This document shows, piece by piece, positions 17,807 to 26,871 of a stretch of 42,069 nt of DNA. Source of the DNA: Bacteroidales bacterium (lineage in GTDB: Bacteria; Bacteroidota; Bacteroidia; Bacteroidales; UBA7960); assembly GCA_007120085.1 (NCBI GenBank), contig SKOK01000108.1, forward strand, positions 1 to 42,069, in the 5' to 3' direction. The notes beneath the pieces were generated by a model. The model saw nothing but the letters and a program-made list of their open reading frames with translations. It made no database searches and had not been told where the DNA came from. Both the position numbers and the translations under genes were made by a program. How positions within the stretch are numbered: position 1 is the stretch's first letter; each line of letters starts with the position of its first letter.

Positions 17807-18673
17807 ATGCGACAATTAAAGATTTCAAAGTCAATTACCAATCGCGATACTGCCTCTTTGGATAAGTACCTTCAGGAGATAGGCAAGGTGCCATTGATAT
17901 CAGCTGAGGAGGAAGTTCAGCTGGCACAACGGATAAAGCAGGGGGACCAGGTGGCTTTGGAAAAACTGACCAAGGCGAATCTTCGTTTCGTTGTTTCTGT
18001 AGCAAAGCAATATCAGAACCAGGGGCTTAGTTTGCCTGACCTGATCAATGAAGGCAATCTCGGCCTGATCAAGGCGGCCAAGAGGTTTGATGAAACCAGG
18101 GGCTTTAAATTTATTTCTTATGCTGTTTGGTGGATACGGCAATCCATATTGCAGGCACTGGCTGAGCAGTCGCGCATCGTGCGCTTGCCGCTTAACCAGG
18201 TCGGGTCGCTGAACAAAATCAAAAAAGAGGCTTCCAGGCTGGAGCAAAGATTTGAAAGGCCCCCTTCTGCTGAAGAACTGGCAGATGCGCTTGACGTGCA
18301 CGAGGACAAGATCACTGAATCATTCAGGATCTCCACGCATCACGTTTCCGTGGATGCACCCCTGGTGCAAGGTGAGGATGCCAGCCTGCTTGATGTCTAT
18401 GTAAACCAGGATTCCCCGAATGCTGATTCAAGCCTCATCCACGAATCACTGGCCAGGGAGATTCAACGTTCACTCGCAACACTTACAGAAAAGGAACGTG
18501 ACGTCATCAATCTCTATTTTGGCATCGGTATGAACCACGGACTTACACTGGATGAGATAGGTGCAAAATTTGACCTTACGCGTGAACGCGTTCGCCAGAT
18601 CAAGGAAAAGGCGATCCGCCGCCTCAAGCATACTTCGCGCAGCAAGCTGCTTAAGGCCTATCTCGGACAGTAA
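17807..18673 (+). CDS. rpoD: RNA polymerase primary sigma factor RpoD/SigA (copy A)
   Basis: 288 aa; [96 protein letters not shown]. Confidence 0.95.
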   Translation: MRQLKISKSITNRDTASLDKYLQEIGKVPLISAEEEVQLAQRIKQGDQVALEKLTKANLRFVVSVAKQYQNQGLSLPDLINEGNLGLIKAAKRFDETRGFKFISYAVWWIRQSILQALAEQSRIVRLPLNQVGSLNKIKKEASRLEQRFERPPSAEELADALDVHEDKITESFRISTHHVSVDAPLVQGEDASLLDVYVNQDSPNADSSLIHESLAREIQRSLATLTEKERDVINLYFGIGMNHGLTLDEIGAKFDLTRERVRQIKEKAIRRLKHTSRSKLLKAYLGQ

Positions 18674-18693
18674 AACCAATTTGATCTGATTTT

Positions 18694-18722
18694 AAAAGGC
18701 ATCTAAAGATGCCTTTTTTTTA
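18694..18722 (+). terminator. Rho-independent terminator downstream of rpoD copy A
   Basis: AAAAGGCATC-TAAA-GATGCCTTTTTTTT hairpin with U-tract. Confidence 0.88.
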
Positions 18723-18730
18723 TATCTTTG
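18723..18730 (+). promoter_or_regulatory. Candidate -7 box TATCTTTG for the 5'-nucleotidase gene
   Basis: TAnnTTTG match 22 bp upstream of ATG 18753. Confidence 0.45.
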
Positions 18731-18752
18731 ACTCCAATGTGAATTAATTTCT

Positions 18753-20510
18753 TTGATGATGATTACTATTCCAAGATTTTTATTGATTTGGGCTTTGCTG
18801 TTGATACCAGTAAGCATTCTTGCACGCGAAATCAAGGTGCAAGTGGCCGCCACGGCAGATGTCCATGCCAGGCTTTTTGCTTATGACTTTATTGAAAACA
18901 GACCTGCTTCCACTTCTCTGGCCAATGTGCACTACCTTGTGCAGGCGATGCGTGCCCGCGAGGGAAGCAACCTCATTCTGCTCGATAATGGCGACATGCT
19001 GCAGGGAACACCAGCAGCCTGGTATGCAAACTTTGTGCAAGAAGCCGATCAAAATCTTTTCAGCCGTGTGATGAACTTTGTTGGATATGACGCAGCTACG
19101 ATTGGTAATCACGACATTGAAGCCGGCCCAGAGGTTTATAACCGGCTAAAGGAGGAGTTCGATTTCCCCTGGCTGGGAGCCAATGTGCTGGATGCCAATA
19201 CGGGAGAGCCATATTTCAAACCATACACTATCATTGAGCGGCAGCGCATACGGATTGCCATACTTGGCCTGACCACCACGGGGGTGCCTAACTGGTTACC
19301 GCCTCATCTATGGGAAGGGCTTGCATTTAAGGACATGGTGGAATCAGCGGCTTACTGGGTGGCGCATATCCAGGAAAATGAACAGCCTGACGCCATCGTT
19401 GGTCTGTTCCATAGCGGTCTTGGCCCGCTTGATGCTGACCCCGATGACCATCCGCTTGAAAATGCATCGGGATACATTGCTAAGCATGTGCCCGGGTTCG
19501 ATCTTATTTTTACCTCGCATGATCATCGTGAAAGGGTGCAAACCATCACAAATGTTGAAGGTGATAATGTGCTGATACTGGGTCCGGGCCATTTTGCCCA
19601 GAACCTTGCCATTGCTGAATTTACCTTCTCGCGTTTGTCCCGGAACTCCTTTGAGCTGAAAGACATCCGTGCCGATATGCTACATACGAAAGGACTTGCG
19701 CCAAGCCATACATTTATCAGGAAATTTGAAGACGATGTGCAGGAGATCCTTAAGTTTGCAAACCAGGAAGTGGGCAGGCTCACCGAACCAATGCACTCCA
19801 TAGAATCACTGTTTGGAAGCGCGCCATTTACAGACATGGTGCACGATGTTCAGCTGATGATCACCGGTGCTGATGTTTCATTTACCGCCCAGCTGGCATT
19901 TGACCAAACCATCAATGCCGGAATGCTCCGAAAGCGTGATTTCTTTAAACTGTATGAGTATGAGAATTATCTCTATACTATGGAGTTGACCGGCCAGGAG
20001 ATACACGACTTCATGGAGTTCTCGGCTGCGTTGTGGTTTAATCATATGAAATCAGCCGATGATCACCTGCTGAATTTGCATCTGGACCAGCTTGGCCGTG
20101 TGCCGGCAGATCGCCGGGGAAGGCGTGCTCTTCGAAACCCTTCATTTAATTTTGATTCGGCAGCAGGCATCGTTTATTTAATCGACGTGTCGCAGCCTCC
20201 CGGATCGCGCGTTACCATAAAAGGTTTTGAAGATGGAAGCCCCTTTGACAAGGATGGCTTATATAAAGTGGCCATAAACTCATATCGTGGAAGTGGCGGT
20301 GGCGGTCACCTCACTGAGGGTGCCGGTATTCCGCATCAAAAACTGGGTGAACGTATCATTGCAACAACCGATACGGATCTTCGCAAGAAGATAATAGACT
20401 TTTTCTCAGAAGCCGGAATATACGAACCTCAAACAAGGGGAAACTGGCATATAGAACCAAAAGAATGGGCAGAGAAAGGAAGAGAAAAGGATTTGCAATT
20501 CCTTAGATAA
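18753..20510 (+). CDS. Bifunctional metallophosphoesterase/5'-nucleotidase, secreted
   Basis: ATADVHARLFAYDF, NGDMLQGTP, TIGNHDIEAG, FTSHDHRE; C-terminal 5'-nucleotidase domain YKVAINSYRGSGGGGHLTEGAG. Confidence 0.92.
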   Translation: MMMITIPRFLLIWALLLIPVSILAREIKVQVAATADVHARLFAYDFIENRPASTSLANVHYLVQAMRAREGSNLILLDNGDMLQGTPAAWYANFVQEADQNLFSRVMNFVGYDAATIGNHDIEAGPEVYNRLKEEFDFPWLGANVLDANTGEPYFKPYTIIERQRIRIAILGLTTTGVPNWLPPHLWEGLAFKDMVESAAYWVAHIQENEQPDAIVGLFHSGLGPLDADPDDHPLENASGYIAKHVPGFDLIFTSHDHRERVQTITNVEGDNVLILGPGHFAQNLAIAEFTFSRLSRNSFELKDIRADMLHTKGLAPSHTFIRKFEDDVQEILKFANQEVGRLTEPMHSIESLFGSAPFTDMVHDVQLMITGADVSFTAQLAFDQTINAGMLRKRDFFKLYEYENYLYTMELTGQEIHDFMEFSAALWFNHMKSADDHLLNLHLDQLGRVPADRRGRRALRNPSFNFDSAAGIVYLIDVSQPPGSRVTIKGFEDGSPFDKDGLYKVAINSYRGSGGGGHLTEGAGIPHQKLGERIIATTDTDLRKKIIDFFSEAGIYEPQTRGNWHIEPKEWAEKGREKDLQFLR

Positions 20511-20549
20511 GCCAGCAAGTCATTATTGCGGCAGGTAAATATTGGCAAC

Positions 20550-21788
20550 TCATAAATCCTCCCTAAGCCTGAAATGTTTGCGCAGCAATAAGCCGTCGCG
20601 GTTCACCAGCATGGAGATATGGTGACCTTCCCTGAGGTTTATTTGGTCCAGGATTTCATCCAGGTTAAGTTCAGTACGGCTTAAATGGTTAAGTTGCATA
20701 ATGTAATCACCTGACTGGATACCTGCTTCATAAGCTGGTGAACCAGGCCGCACATAATGTATCTTGAACTTGTTCAACTGTGGGCCACTTGCAACTACTT
20801 CCAGACCGCTCAGACTCGTATTAAATGGATCTGAAAAGTTTCTGCCAGGCCGGAGCACAAGTTTTTCAGAAGGATAATCAATGATGATGTTGAAACGCTT
20901 GATGATTGCTCCGCCAATCAGACCCTGCCAGTTAATCTCCATCTCATTAAATACTAAAAATTCTCGTTCCGGGTAAAAAACAAGCGGTTCATTTACTTCA
21001 ATGTCACCAATGCGTATTTTATCAGCACGTCCAATATTTCCCATCAGGTTGCCACTGATTCCTTTCCCGATGAAACTGTTTAAGGTGCGGTCAGATAAGT
21101 GAATGTGGCTTCGATTTAAATAGACGGGATGACTTGCGCCCAGGTCGAGAAGCAGGTTTGTGGTCAGCGAGTCCCCATTTTCACCAATGATGGTTGCTGA
21201 CACGTAAGGTTTGTCATTTACCAGCCTAAAGGGGGTTACCTGGCTTCTTCGGCCAATCCTGTAATCAGGTTCACGAAAAACCCGCATCCTTTCGTTGGAG
21301 TAGCTGATTTCAATGGCAAAATTCTTGAATAAATCATAACCGATAACACCATAAACCGGAAATCCAAATATTTCGGAAAACGTAAGGATGTTTTCAGGGA
21401 TCACAATCATGTTCATGTTTTTTCCTCTTAATCCGTGCAGCCTGATGTCAACACCCCGTGCAACCAGGGCTTCCACAATTCCATCGCCGCCAAGTCCATA
21501 AACATAAATGCTTTCCTGGAGGTTCAGATCCAGAAGGTGGGCCAGCATTGGTTCCGTCAGAATTGTTGTTCGTACGCCGGTATCTAGGATAAAATAAAAC
21601 GGACCCCGGTCATTGATGTGCAATTGTACAACTGCCAGGTTGTTCCGCACTTTGATCGGCATGCTAATGCTGCGGCGATCCCTGGTAAAGCTAAAACCAT
21701 CCGCATTGGCAACAGCGGGCAGGGGGATGCAAAACAGGATTGCCAGGTATAATTGTAATATGCGCATTGACTTAGTTTTCACAAGCAA
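20550..21788 (-). CDS. Retropepsin-like aspartyl protease with C-terminal PDZ domain
   Basis: FILDTGVRTTILTE and LLLDLGASHPVYLN motifs; PDZ VRPGSPAYEAGIQSGDYIMQLNH. Confidence 0.88.
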   Translation of the reverse strand: MLVKTKSMRILQLYLAILFCIPLPAVANADGFSFTRDRRSISMPIKVRNNLAVVQLHINDRGPFYFILDTGVRTTILTEPMLAHLLDLNLQESIYVYGLGGDGIVEALVARGVDIRLHGLRGKNMNMIVIPENILTFSEIFGFPVYGVIGYDLFKNFAIEISYSNERMRVFREPDYRIGRRSQVTPFRLVNDKPYVSATIIGENGDSLTTNLLLDLGASHPVYLNRSHIHLSDRTLNSFIGKGISGNLMGNIGRADKIRIGDIEVNEPLVFYPEREFLVFNEMEINWQGLIGGAIIKRFNIIIDYPSEKLVLRPGRNFSDPFNTSLSGLEVVASGPQLNKFKIHYVRPGSPAYEAGIQSGDYIMQLNHLSRTELNLDEILDQINLREGHHISMLVNRDGLLLRKHFRLREDL

Positions 21789-21972
21789 TAAACAACAATA
21801 ATCCGACCAAAGTTTAATTATGTCCTGAGAAATGTAAATATAGTGTTTTATTTAAGGCGAAACATCAAAAAATACATACTAGAGCATATTTGTTTTTTGT
21901 TAGCAGCTGTCTTGTGCCAAGGAAAGTGTACTTTGGTGAACATATGATTGTACAAAAACGAACGTGTAGCCA

Positions 21973-23013
21973 TCAATGCGCTTTCAGTTTTAACAGCGCC
22001 CTGTTGATCTTTCTGGCAACGGAAGGCCCTTCGTAAACAAAACCGGTATAGACCTGAACAAGGCTGGCACCTGCATTGAGTTTTTCCAGTGCATCGGCAG
22101 GTGAGAAAATGCCCCCAACGCCAATAATGGGGATTTCACCTTTACATTTTTTATACAGGTAAGCGATGATGCGGGTGGATTTGTCTTTAAGTGGAAGGCC
22201 GCTGAGCCCTCCCTGGCCGATCCGGTCTGCTGCCTCATTTCCATGCCTGATGTTTTCACGCAGCGAAGATGTGTTGGTTGCAATGATGCCATTCAGCTTT
22301 GTGGCAGTCACAATTTCCACTACCTCATCAAGTTGCCCGTTACTGAGATCGGGTGATATTTTCAACAAAATGGGTGCAGGTTTTTGCTTTGATCCGTTGA
22401 TGCTTTGAATGGCACTCAGCAGTTCAAGCAGGCTGTCCTTGTCCTGTAGTTTGCCCAGATCTTTGATGTTTGGACAACTCACATTGACGACGAAATAGTC
22501 AACCAGTCCAAACAGTTTCTCAAAGCAAAGACAATAGTCACTAATGGCTTCATCATTCGGTGTCAGCGTATTTTTTCCAATGTTACCTCCAATGATAAGC
22601 TTAGGGTGATTCTTTCGCAGGTTTCTTGCAAATGCTTCTACACCGTGGTTGTTGAATCCCATGCGGTTGATGAGGGCTTTGTCTTTTGGCAGGCGGAACA
22701 GCCTGGGCTTTGGGTTCCCTTTTTGCCCCAGTGGGGTTACCGTTCCAATTTCAATGTGTCCAAAACCAAAGTTTGACAGGGCGTTATAGAGCTTTGCTTC
22801 TTTGTCAAAACCAGCAGCAACCCCTACAGGATTTGGGAAACGGAGGCCAAATACCTCTCTTTCAAGGCGTTTGTCGGTTATGCAATAATGCTTTTGCAGG
22901 ATAAAACCGAGGCCTGGAATGAATGCAATGATGCGCATGATTATCGCCACCAGTTTATGGATGAATTCTGGTGGGAACAAAAAGAGGATAGGGCGCAATA
23001 ATCTTTTGTACAT
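21973..23013 (-). CDS. pyrD: Quinone-dependent dihydroorotate dehydrogenase
   Basis: NPVGVAAGFDKEAKLYNALSNFGFGHIEIGTVTPLGQKGNPKPRLFRLP, NRMGFNNHG, VNVSCPN, IGVGGIFSPADALEKLNAGASLVQVYTG. Confidence 0.96.
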   Translation of the reverse strand: MYKRLLRPILFLFPPEFIHKLVAIIMRIIAFIPGLGFILQKHYCITDKRLEREVFGLRFPNPVGVAAGFDKEAKLYNALSNFGFGHIEIGTVTPLGQKGNPKPRLFRLPKDKALINRMGFNNHGVEAFARNLRKNHPKLIIGGNIGKNTLTPNDEAISDYCLCFEKLFGLVDYFVVNVSCPNIKDLGKLQDKDSLLELLSAIQSINGSKQKPAPILLKISPDLSNGQLDEVVEIVTATKLNGIIATNTSSLRENIRHGNEAADRIGQGGLSGLPLKDKSTRIIAYLYKKCKGEIPIIGVGGIFSPADALEKLNAGASLVQVYTGFVYEGPSVARKINRALLKLKAH

Positions 23014-23017
23014 CAGC

Positions 23018-23509
23018 TTATTTGCCGGTTTCAGTGTCTTTGTCGTGCTGCTCTTCCTTGTCGTTGTTTATTTCTTGTTCAGCATCATCCTGAGCTGCAG
23101 TTTCCTCCTCTTCTTTCTTTTCTTCAGGTTTACTGATCATGTCTTTTTCCAGCAAAATGCCATACCAGGCAAATACCTTCTTAATGTCAGAAAAATAGAC
23201 CCTTTCCTTGTCATATTCCGGAACTGCTTCTTCAAATCTGGCTTTTGCTCCTTCGGGGTCTTCTTTGGGGTCAATGCTTTGCTTACCTTCTTCCAGCTCA
23301 TACAAACTCCAAAGCACTTCCTTCAGGGGCTTTTCACCCTCGATGGTGAATATGCTGATGTCTTCAAGCATACTGGAACGGTCGGTAGCGAAGACATGCG
23401 TTTTACGTCCATCAGCCAGTGACTCGACAAGCAAACCATTTCGTGTTTCAGACAAAATTTTAAACAATCCGCTTTTTCCGGCAATGGTCATTATCTTACT
23501 CAGGTCCAT
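23018..23509 (-). CDS. DUF5606 domain-containing protein
   Basis: MDLSKIMTIAGKSGLFKILSETRNGLLVESLADGRKTHVFATDRSSMLEDISIFTIEGEKPLKEVL; acidic low-complexity C-terminus. Confidence 0.85.
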   Translation of the reverse strand: MDLSKIMTIAGKSGLFKILSETRNGLLVESLADGRKTHVFATDRSSMLEDISIFTIEGEKPLKEVLWSLYELEEGKQSIDPKEDPEGAKARFEEAVPEYDKERVYFSDIKKVFAWYGILLEKDMISKPEEKKEEEETAAQDDAEQEINNDKEEQHDKDTETGK

Positions 23510-23552
23510 AAAAATCAATGTTAGTGGTTAAATTCAGTATCATTTATGCTTG

Positions 23553-23560
23553 CAAAAATA
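23553..23560 (-). promoter_or_regulatory. Candidate -7 box (CAAAAATA = TATTTTTG on minus) for the DUF5606 gene
   Basis: TAnnTTTG with CAA (TTG) at 23581-23583, 20 bp spacing. Confidence 0.55.
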
Positions 23561-23654
23561 CGCAATATTGTGATTTTCTGCAAGGGTTGCCTTGGCTTTC
23601 AATGTTTGCGCTCTTTCGGATCATCAAATAGGTAAAAGGATGAAGCAAGTATGA

Positions 23655-25475
23655 TCATGAGAACATTTGCAGCCCATGAAGTTTTTTATAGATGCCGTTC
23701 TTTTTCAGCAACTCCTGGTGGCTGCCGGTTTCCACGATCTGCCCCTCATGCATGACGCAAATCAGATCAGCATTGATGATGGTTGACAGCCTGTGTGCAA
23801 TGACGATGGATGTGCGATTTTCCATTACGTTCATCAGGGCTTCCTGTACAAATTTTTCAGATTCGGTATCCAGTGATGATGTTGCCTCATCGAGGATCAG
23901 TATGGGTGGATTCCGGAGGATGGCCCTTGCAATGCTGATTCGCTGCCGCTGACCACCCGATAGCTTGTTGCCCTGGTCACCAATGTTGGTGTAATATCCC
24001 AGTGGTGATTGTTTGATGAAATCGTGGGCATTGGCAATCCGCGCCGCCTGGATGACTTCTTCTTCAGTGGCATTATCGACACCAAAAGCAATGTTGTTGA
24101 AAAAAGTGTCGTTGAAAAGGATTGGTTCCTGGTTGACATTGCCCATCAGGTTGCGCAGGTCTTTGATCTTGATTTTTGAAATAGGCACACCATCGATGCT
24201 GATCTCTCCAACTGGTGCTTCATAAAACCTCGGAATCAGGTCAACGAGCGTAGATTTTCCAGCGCCTGATTGTCCTACGAGTGCAACCTTTTGCCCTTTG
24301 CTGATTCGCAGGTTAATATTTTTCAGAACGGGAGCATCTTCATAGCTAAAGCTGACATTTTTGAATGTGATGTCAGAAGAAAAATCATTTTTTGGTAAGG
24401 CATCCACAGCATCGGTGATGCTTACTTCAGCAGTCAGGATATTGTCAATGCGTTCAGCTGATGCCATCCCTTTCTGGATGTTGTACCAGGCTTTTGAAAA
24501 GTTCTTTGAAGGCTGGATGATTTGAGAAAAAACAGCTAAGTAGCCAATAAATACTTCAGGGTTAAGGGTCGAGGTGCCCGAAAGCACAATGGAGCCGCCA
24601 AAAAACATGATCACGATGAACACCCCGGTGCCTAGAAACTCACTCACGGGAGAGGCCAGGTCTTGCCGGCGATAGAGTTTGTTCATGATGCGTGTGTAAA
24701 AACTATTCAGACCCTGGAAGCGCCCTTCCATCCTCTTTTCTGCATTGAAGGCTTTGATGACACGGAGGCCAGAGAGTGTTTCTTCTGTTACTGACAGGAT
24801 CACACCCAGTTCGCCCTGGCTTTTCAGTGCCGTGGGTTTCAGTGACCTGGCAATGCGCCCGATGATAAACCCAGCCACAGGCAAGAGGAGGAAGACAAAA
24901 AGGGTCATCTGTGGACTCATGATCAAAAGCCAGCCCATATATACAATAATGGTCATCGGGTCACGAAACATCATCGCCATCGAACTGATCACGCTGATCT
25001 CAATCTGGTAAACATCATTGGTCATACGGCTGATCAGGTCACCCTTGCGCCCTTGCGAAAAATAGGCCAGGGGCAAAGCCAGGGTCTTGTTGTAAATGGC
25101 ATTGCGCAGGTCTTTTACCACCCCGTTGCGAACAGGCGCAAGATGATAGAGCGCCAGGTATTTGAATCCATTTTTTAACAAACTGGTCAATACCACCAGC
25201 AGGCTGATGAAGATCAGGGCAGAAAGTTCTCCATAATGGCTGATCAGAAGGTTCAGGTAATAGTAGAAATTATTGATAATGACATCGAAGCTCATCCTGA
25301 AAGGCATCAATTCATAAACTTCTTCCTGTGTTTGAAAGAGGATGCTCAAAAACGGGATGACCATTGTGAGGCTGAACAGGGAGAAAAGAATTGACAAAAA
25401 GTTGAATCCCACATTCAGTGCAATCCTGCTCCAGTAGGGCACTAAGTAGAAAAGGATTTTCCTGAAGCTTTGCAT
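23655..25475 (-). CDS. ABC transporter permease/ATP-binding protein (MsbA-like)
   Basis: GQSGAGKSTLVDLIPRFY, LSGGQRQRISIARAI, LILDEATSSLD; N-terminal six-TM domain. Confidence 0.93.
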   Translation of the reverse strand: MQSFRKILFYLVPYWSRIALNVGFNFLSILFSLFSLTMVIPFLSILFQTQEEVYELMPFRMSFDVIINNFYYYLNLLISHYGELSALIFISLLVVLTSLLKNGFKYLALYHLAPVRNGVVKDLRNAIYNKTLALPLAYFSQGRKGDLISRMTNDVYQIEISVISSMAMMFRDPMTIIVYMGWLLIMSPQMTLFVFLLLPVAGFIIGRIARSLKPTALKSQGELGVILSVTEETLSGLRVIKAFNAEKRMEGRFQGLNSFYTRIMNKLYRRQDLASPVSEFLGTGVFIVIMFFGGSIVLSGTSTLNPEVFIGYLAVFSQIIQPSKNFSKAWYNIQKGMASAERIDNILTAEVSITDAVDALPKNDFSSDITFKNVSFSYEDAPVLKNINLRISKGQKVALVGQSGAGKSTLVDLIPRFYEAPVGEISIDGVPISKIKIKDLRNLMGNVNQEPILFNDTFFNNIAFGVDNATEEEVIQAARIANAHDFIKQSPLGYYTNIGDQGNKLSGGQRQRISIARAILRNPPILILDEATSSLDTESEKFVQEALMNVMENRTSIVIAHRLSTIINADLICVMHEGQIVETGSHQELLKKNGIYKKLHGLQMFS

Positions 25476-25480
25476 TGGCT

Positions 25481-26830
25481 TTATATTTTTGGTATAATCC
25501 CGGTGTAGTTAAAGGGCGTGACCTTCCTTAGCCATTCTTTTTCCTTTTCAGGGATGTCAAGCGTGTCAATGAATTCCGTGATCTCTTTTTTTCCGGCCGG
25601 CTTGTCACTCCTTGTCAGCGCTTTCAGGGCTTCGTAGGGAGCAGGATAATCCAGTGTTCGCAACATTGTTTGTATGGCTTCAGCCACTACGGCATAATTT
25701 GCTTCAAGGTCCTGATCAATTTTTTCTTTGTTCAGATTCAGTTTGTTAAGCCCCCTGCTGCTTGCCTTGATGCTGATCAGCAAGTGGGCAATGGCCACCC
25801 CGATGTTGCGGATTGCTGTGGAATCGCTGAGGTCGCGTTGAAGGCGGCTGACTGGCAGCTTGGCCGAGAGGTGTTCAAACAGGGCAATGGCAATGCCGGC
25901 ATTTCCTTCTGAGTTTTCGAAATCTATTGGATTCACCTTGTGTGGCATTGCCGAGGAACCCACTTCGCCGGGAGTGATCTTCTGTTTGAAGTAGTCGAGC
26001 GAGATGTATGTCCAGAAATCACGATCCATATCAACAATGATAACGCAAAGGCGTTTAAGGCAGTCAAGGATGGCTGACAATCTGTCGTAATGGTCAATTT
26101 GGGTGGTAGTTTGCGACCTGGTAAGGCCCAGGGAGGCCGTAAAGCCGTTGGCAAAACTGACCCAGTCAACATCCGGGTAGGCCACATGGTGGGCGTTGAA
26201 GTTGCCGGTTGCACCTCCAAACTTTGCAGGGTAGGGAAGGCTGGTCAGCTCCTCCAACTGGATCTTGAGTCTTTCGTAAAACACCAGGACTTCCTTGCCC
26301 ATTGTCGTTGGGCTGGCTGCTTGCCCGTGGGTGCGCGCCAGCATGGGCACAGACAAATGTTCGCGGGCAATGCCATACAGTGTATTAAGCAGCTCATCGA
26401 AAGCAGGTATGATAACAGCCTCCATTGCTTCCTTAAGGGATAGCGGTATGGCAGTGTTATTGATGTCCTGGGATGTAAGACCCAGGTGAACGAACTCTTT
26501 CAGCTGATCGTAACCCGCTTCGACCAGGCGTTGTTTGACAAAATATTCAACGGCCTTGATATCATGGTTTGTGGTTTTCTCAATGTTTTTAACCTCGCTG
26601 GCATCTTTGGCAGAAAAATTATTGAAAATTGCCCTGATCTTATCGTGGTCGTTGATGGTGAGGTGGTCTAGCTGGGGCAGAGGTATTTCCGACAGTGCGA
26701 TGAAGTATTCGAGTTCAATGAAAACCCGATACCTGATCAGTGCCTGTTCAGAGAAATAGTCCTGAAGTGGTGCTGTGACCTTTGCATATCGCCCGTCAAC
26801 CGGGCCAATGTTTAGAAGCGTACTCATCAT
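25481..26830 (-). CDS. purB: Adenylosuccinate lyase
   Basis: VGSSAMPHKVNPIDFENSEGN signature; LARTHGQAASPTTMGKE. Confidence 0.95.
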   Translation of the reverse strand: MMSTLLNIGPVDGRYAKVTAPLQDYFSEQALIRYRVFIELEYFIALSEIPLPQLDHLTINDHDKIRAIFNNFSAKDASEVKNIEKTTNHDIKAVEYFVKQRLVEAGYDQLKEFVHLGLTSQDINNTAIPLSLKEAMEAVIIPAFDELLNTLYGIAREHLSVPMLARTHGQAASPTTMGKEVLVFYERLKIQLEELTSLPYPAKFGGATGNFNAHHVAYPDVDWVSFANGFTASLGLTRSQTTTQIDHYDRLSAILDCLKRLCVIIVDMDRDFWTYISLDYFKQKITPGEVGSSAMPHKVNPIDFENSEGNAGIAIALFEHLSAKLPVSRLQRDLSDSTAIRNIGVAIAHLLISIKASSRGLNKLNLNKEKIDQDLEANYAVVAEAIQTMLRTLDYPAPYEALKALTRSDKPAGKKEITEFIDTLDIPEKEKEWLRKVTPFNYTGIIPKI

Positions 26831-26838
26831 TTGGTAGT

Positions 26839-26863
26839 GCCCGGGTGTGGCTCATTGCCGGGC
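26839..26863. promoter_or_regulatory. GC-rich hairpin in the yidC-purB gap (purB leader)
   Basis: GCCCGG (26839-26844) / CCGGGC (26858-26863), 13-nt loop, no T-run. Confidence 0.45.
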
Positions 26864-26871
26864 TGTCTCGT

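Noticed and set aside
21789-21972. 184-bp gap between the aspartyl protease and pyrD as possible ncRNA
   Set aside because: Only a weak hairpin (CCAAGG..CTTTGG); no convincing promoter-terminator pair visible.
22919-23422. 167-aa Phe-rich ORF on + strand
   Set aside because: Antisense to DUF5606 and pyrD; apparent TM content comes from the complement of Glu/Lys-rich codons.
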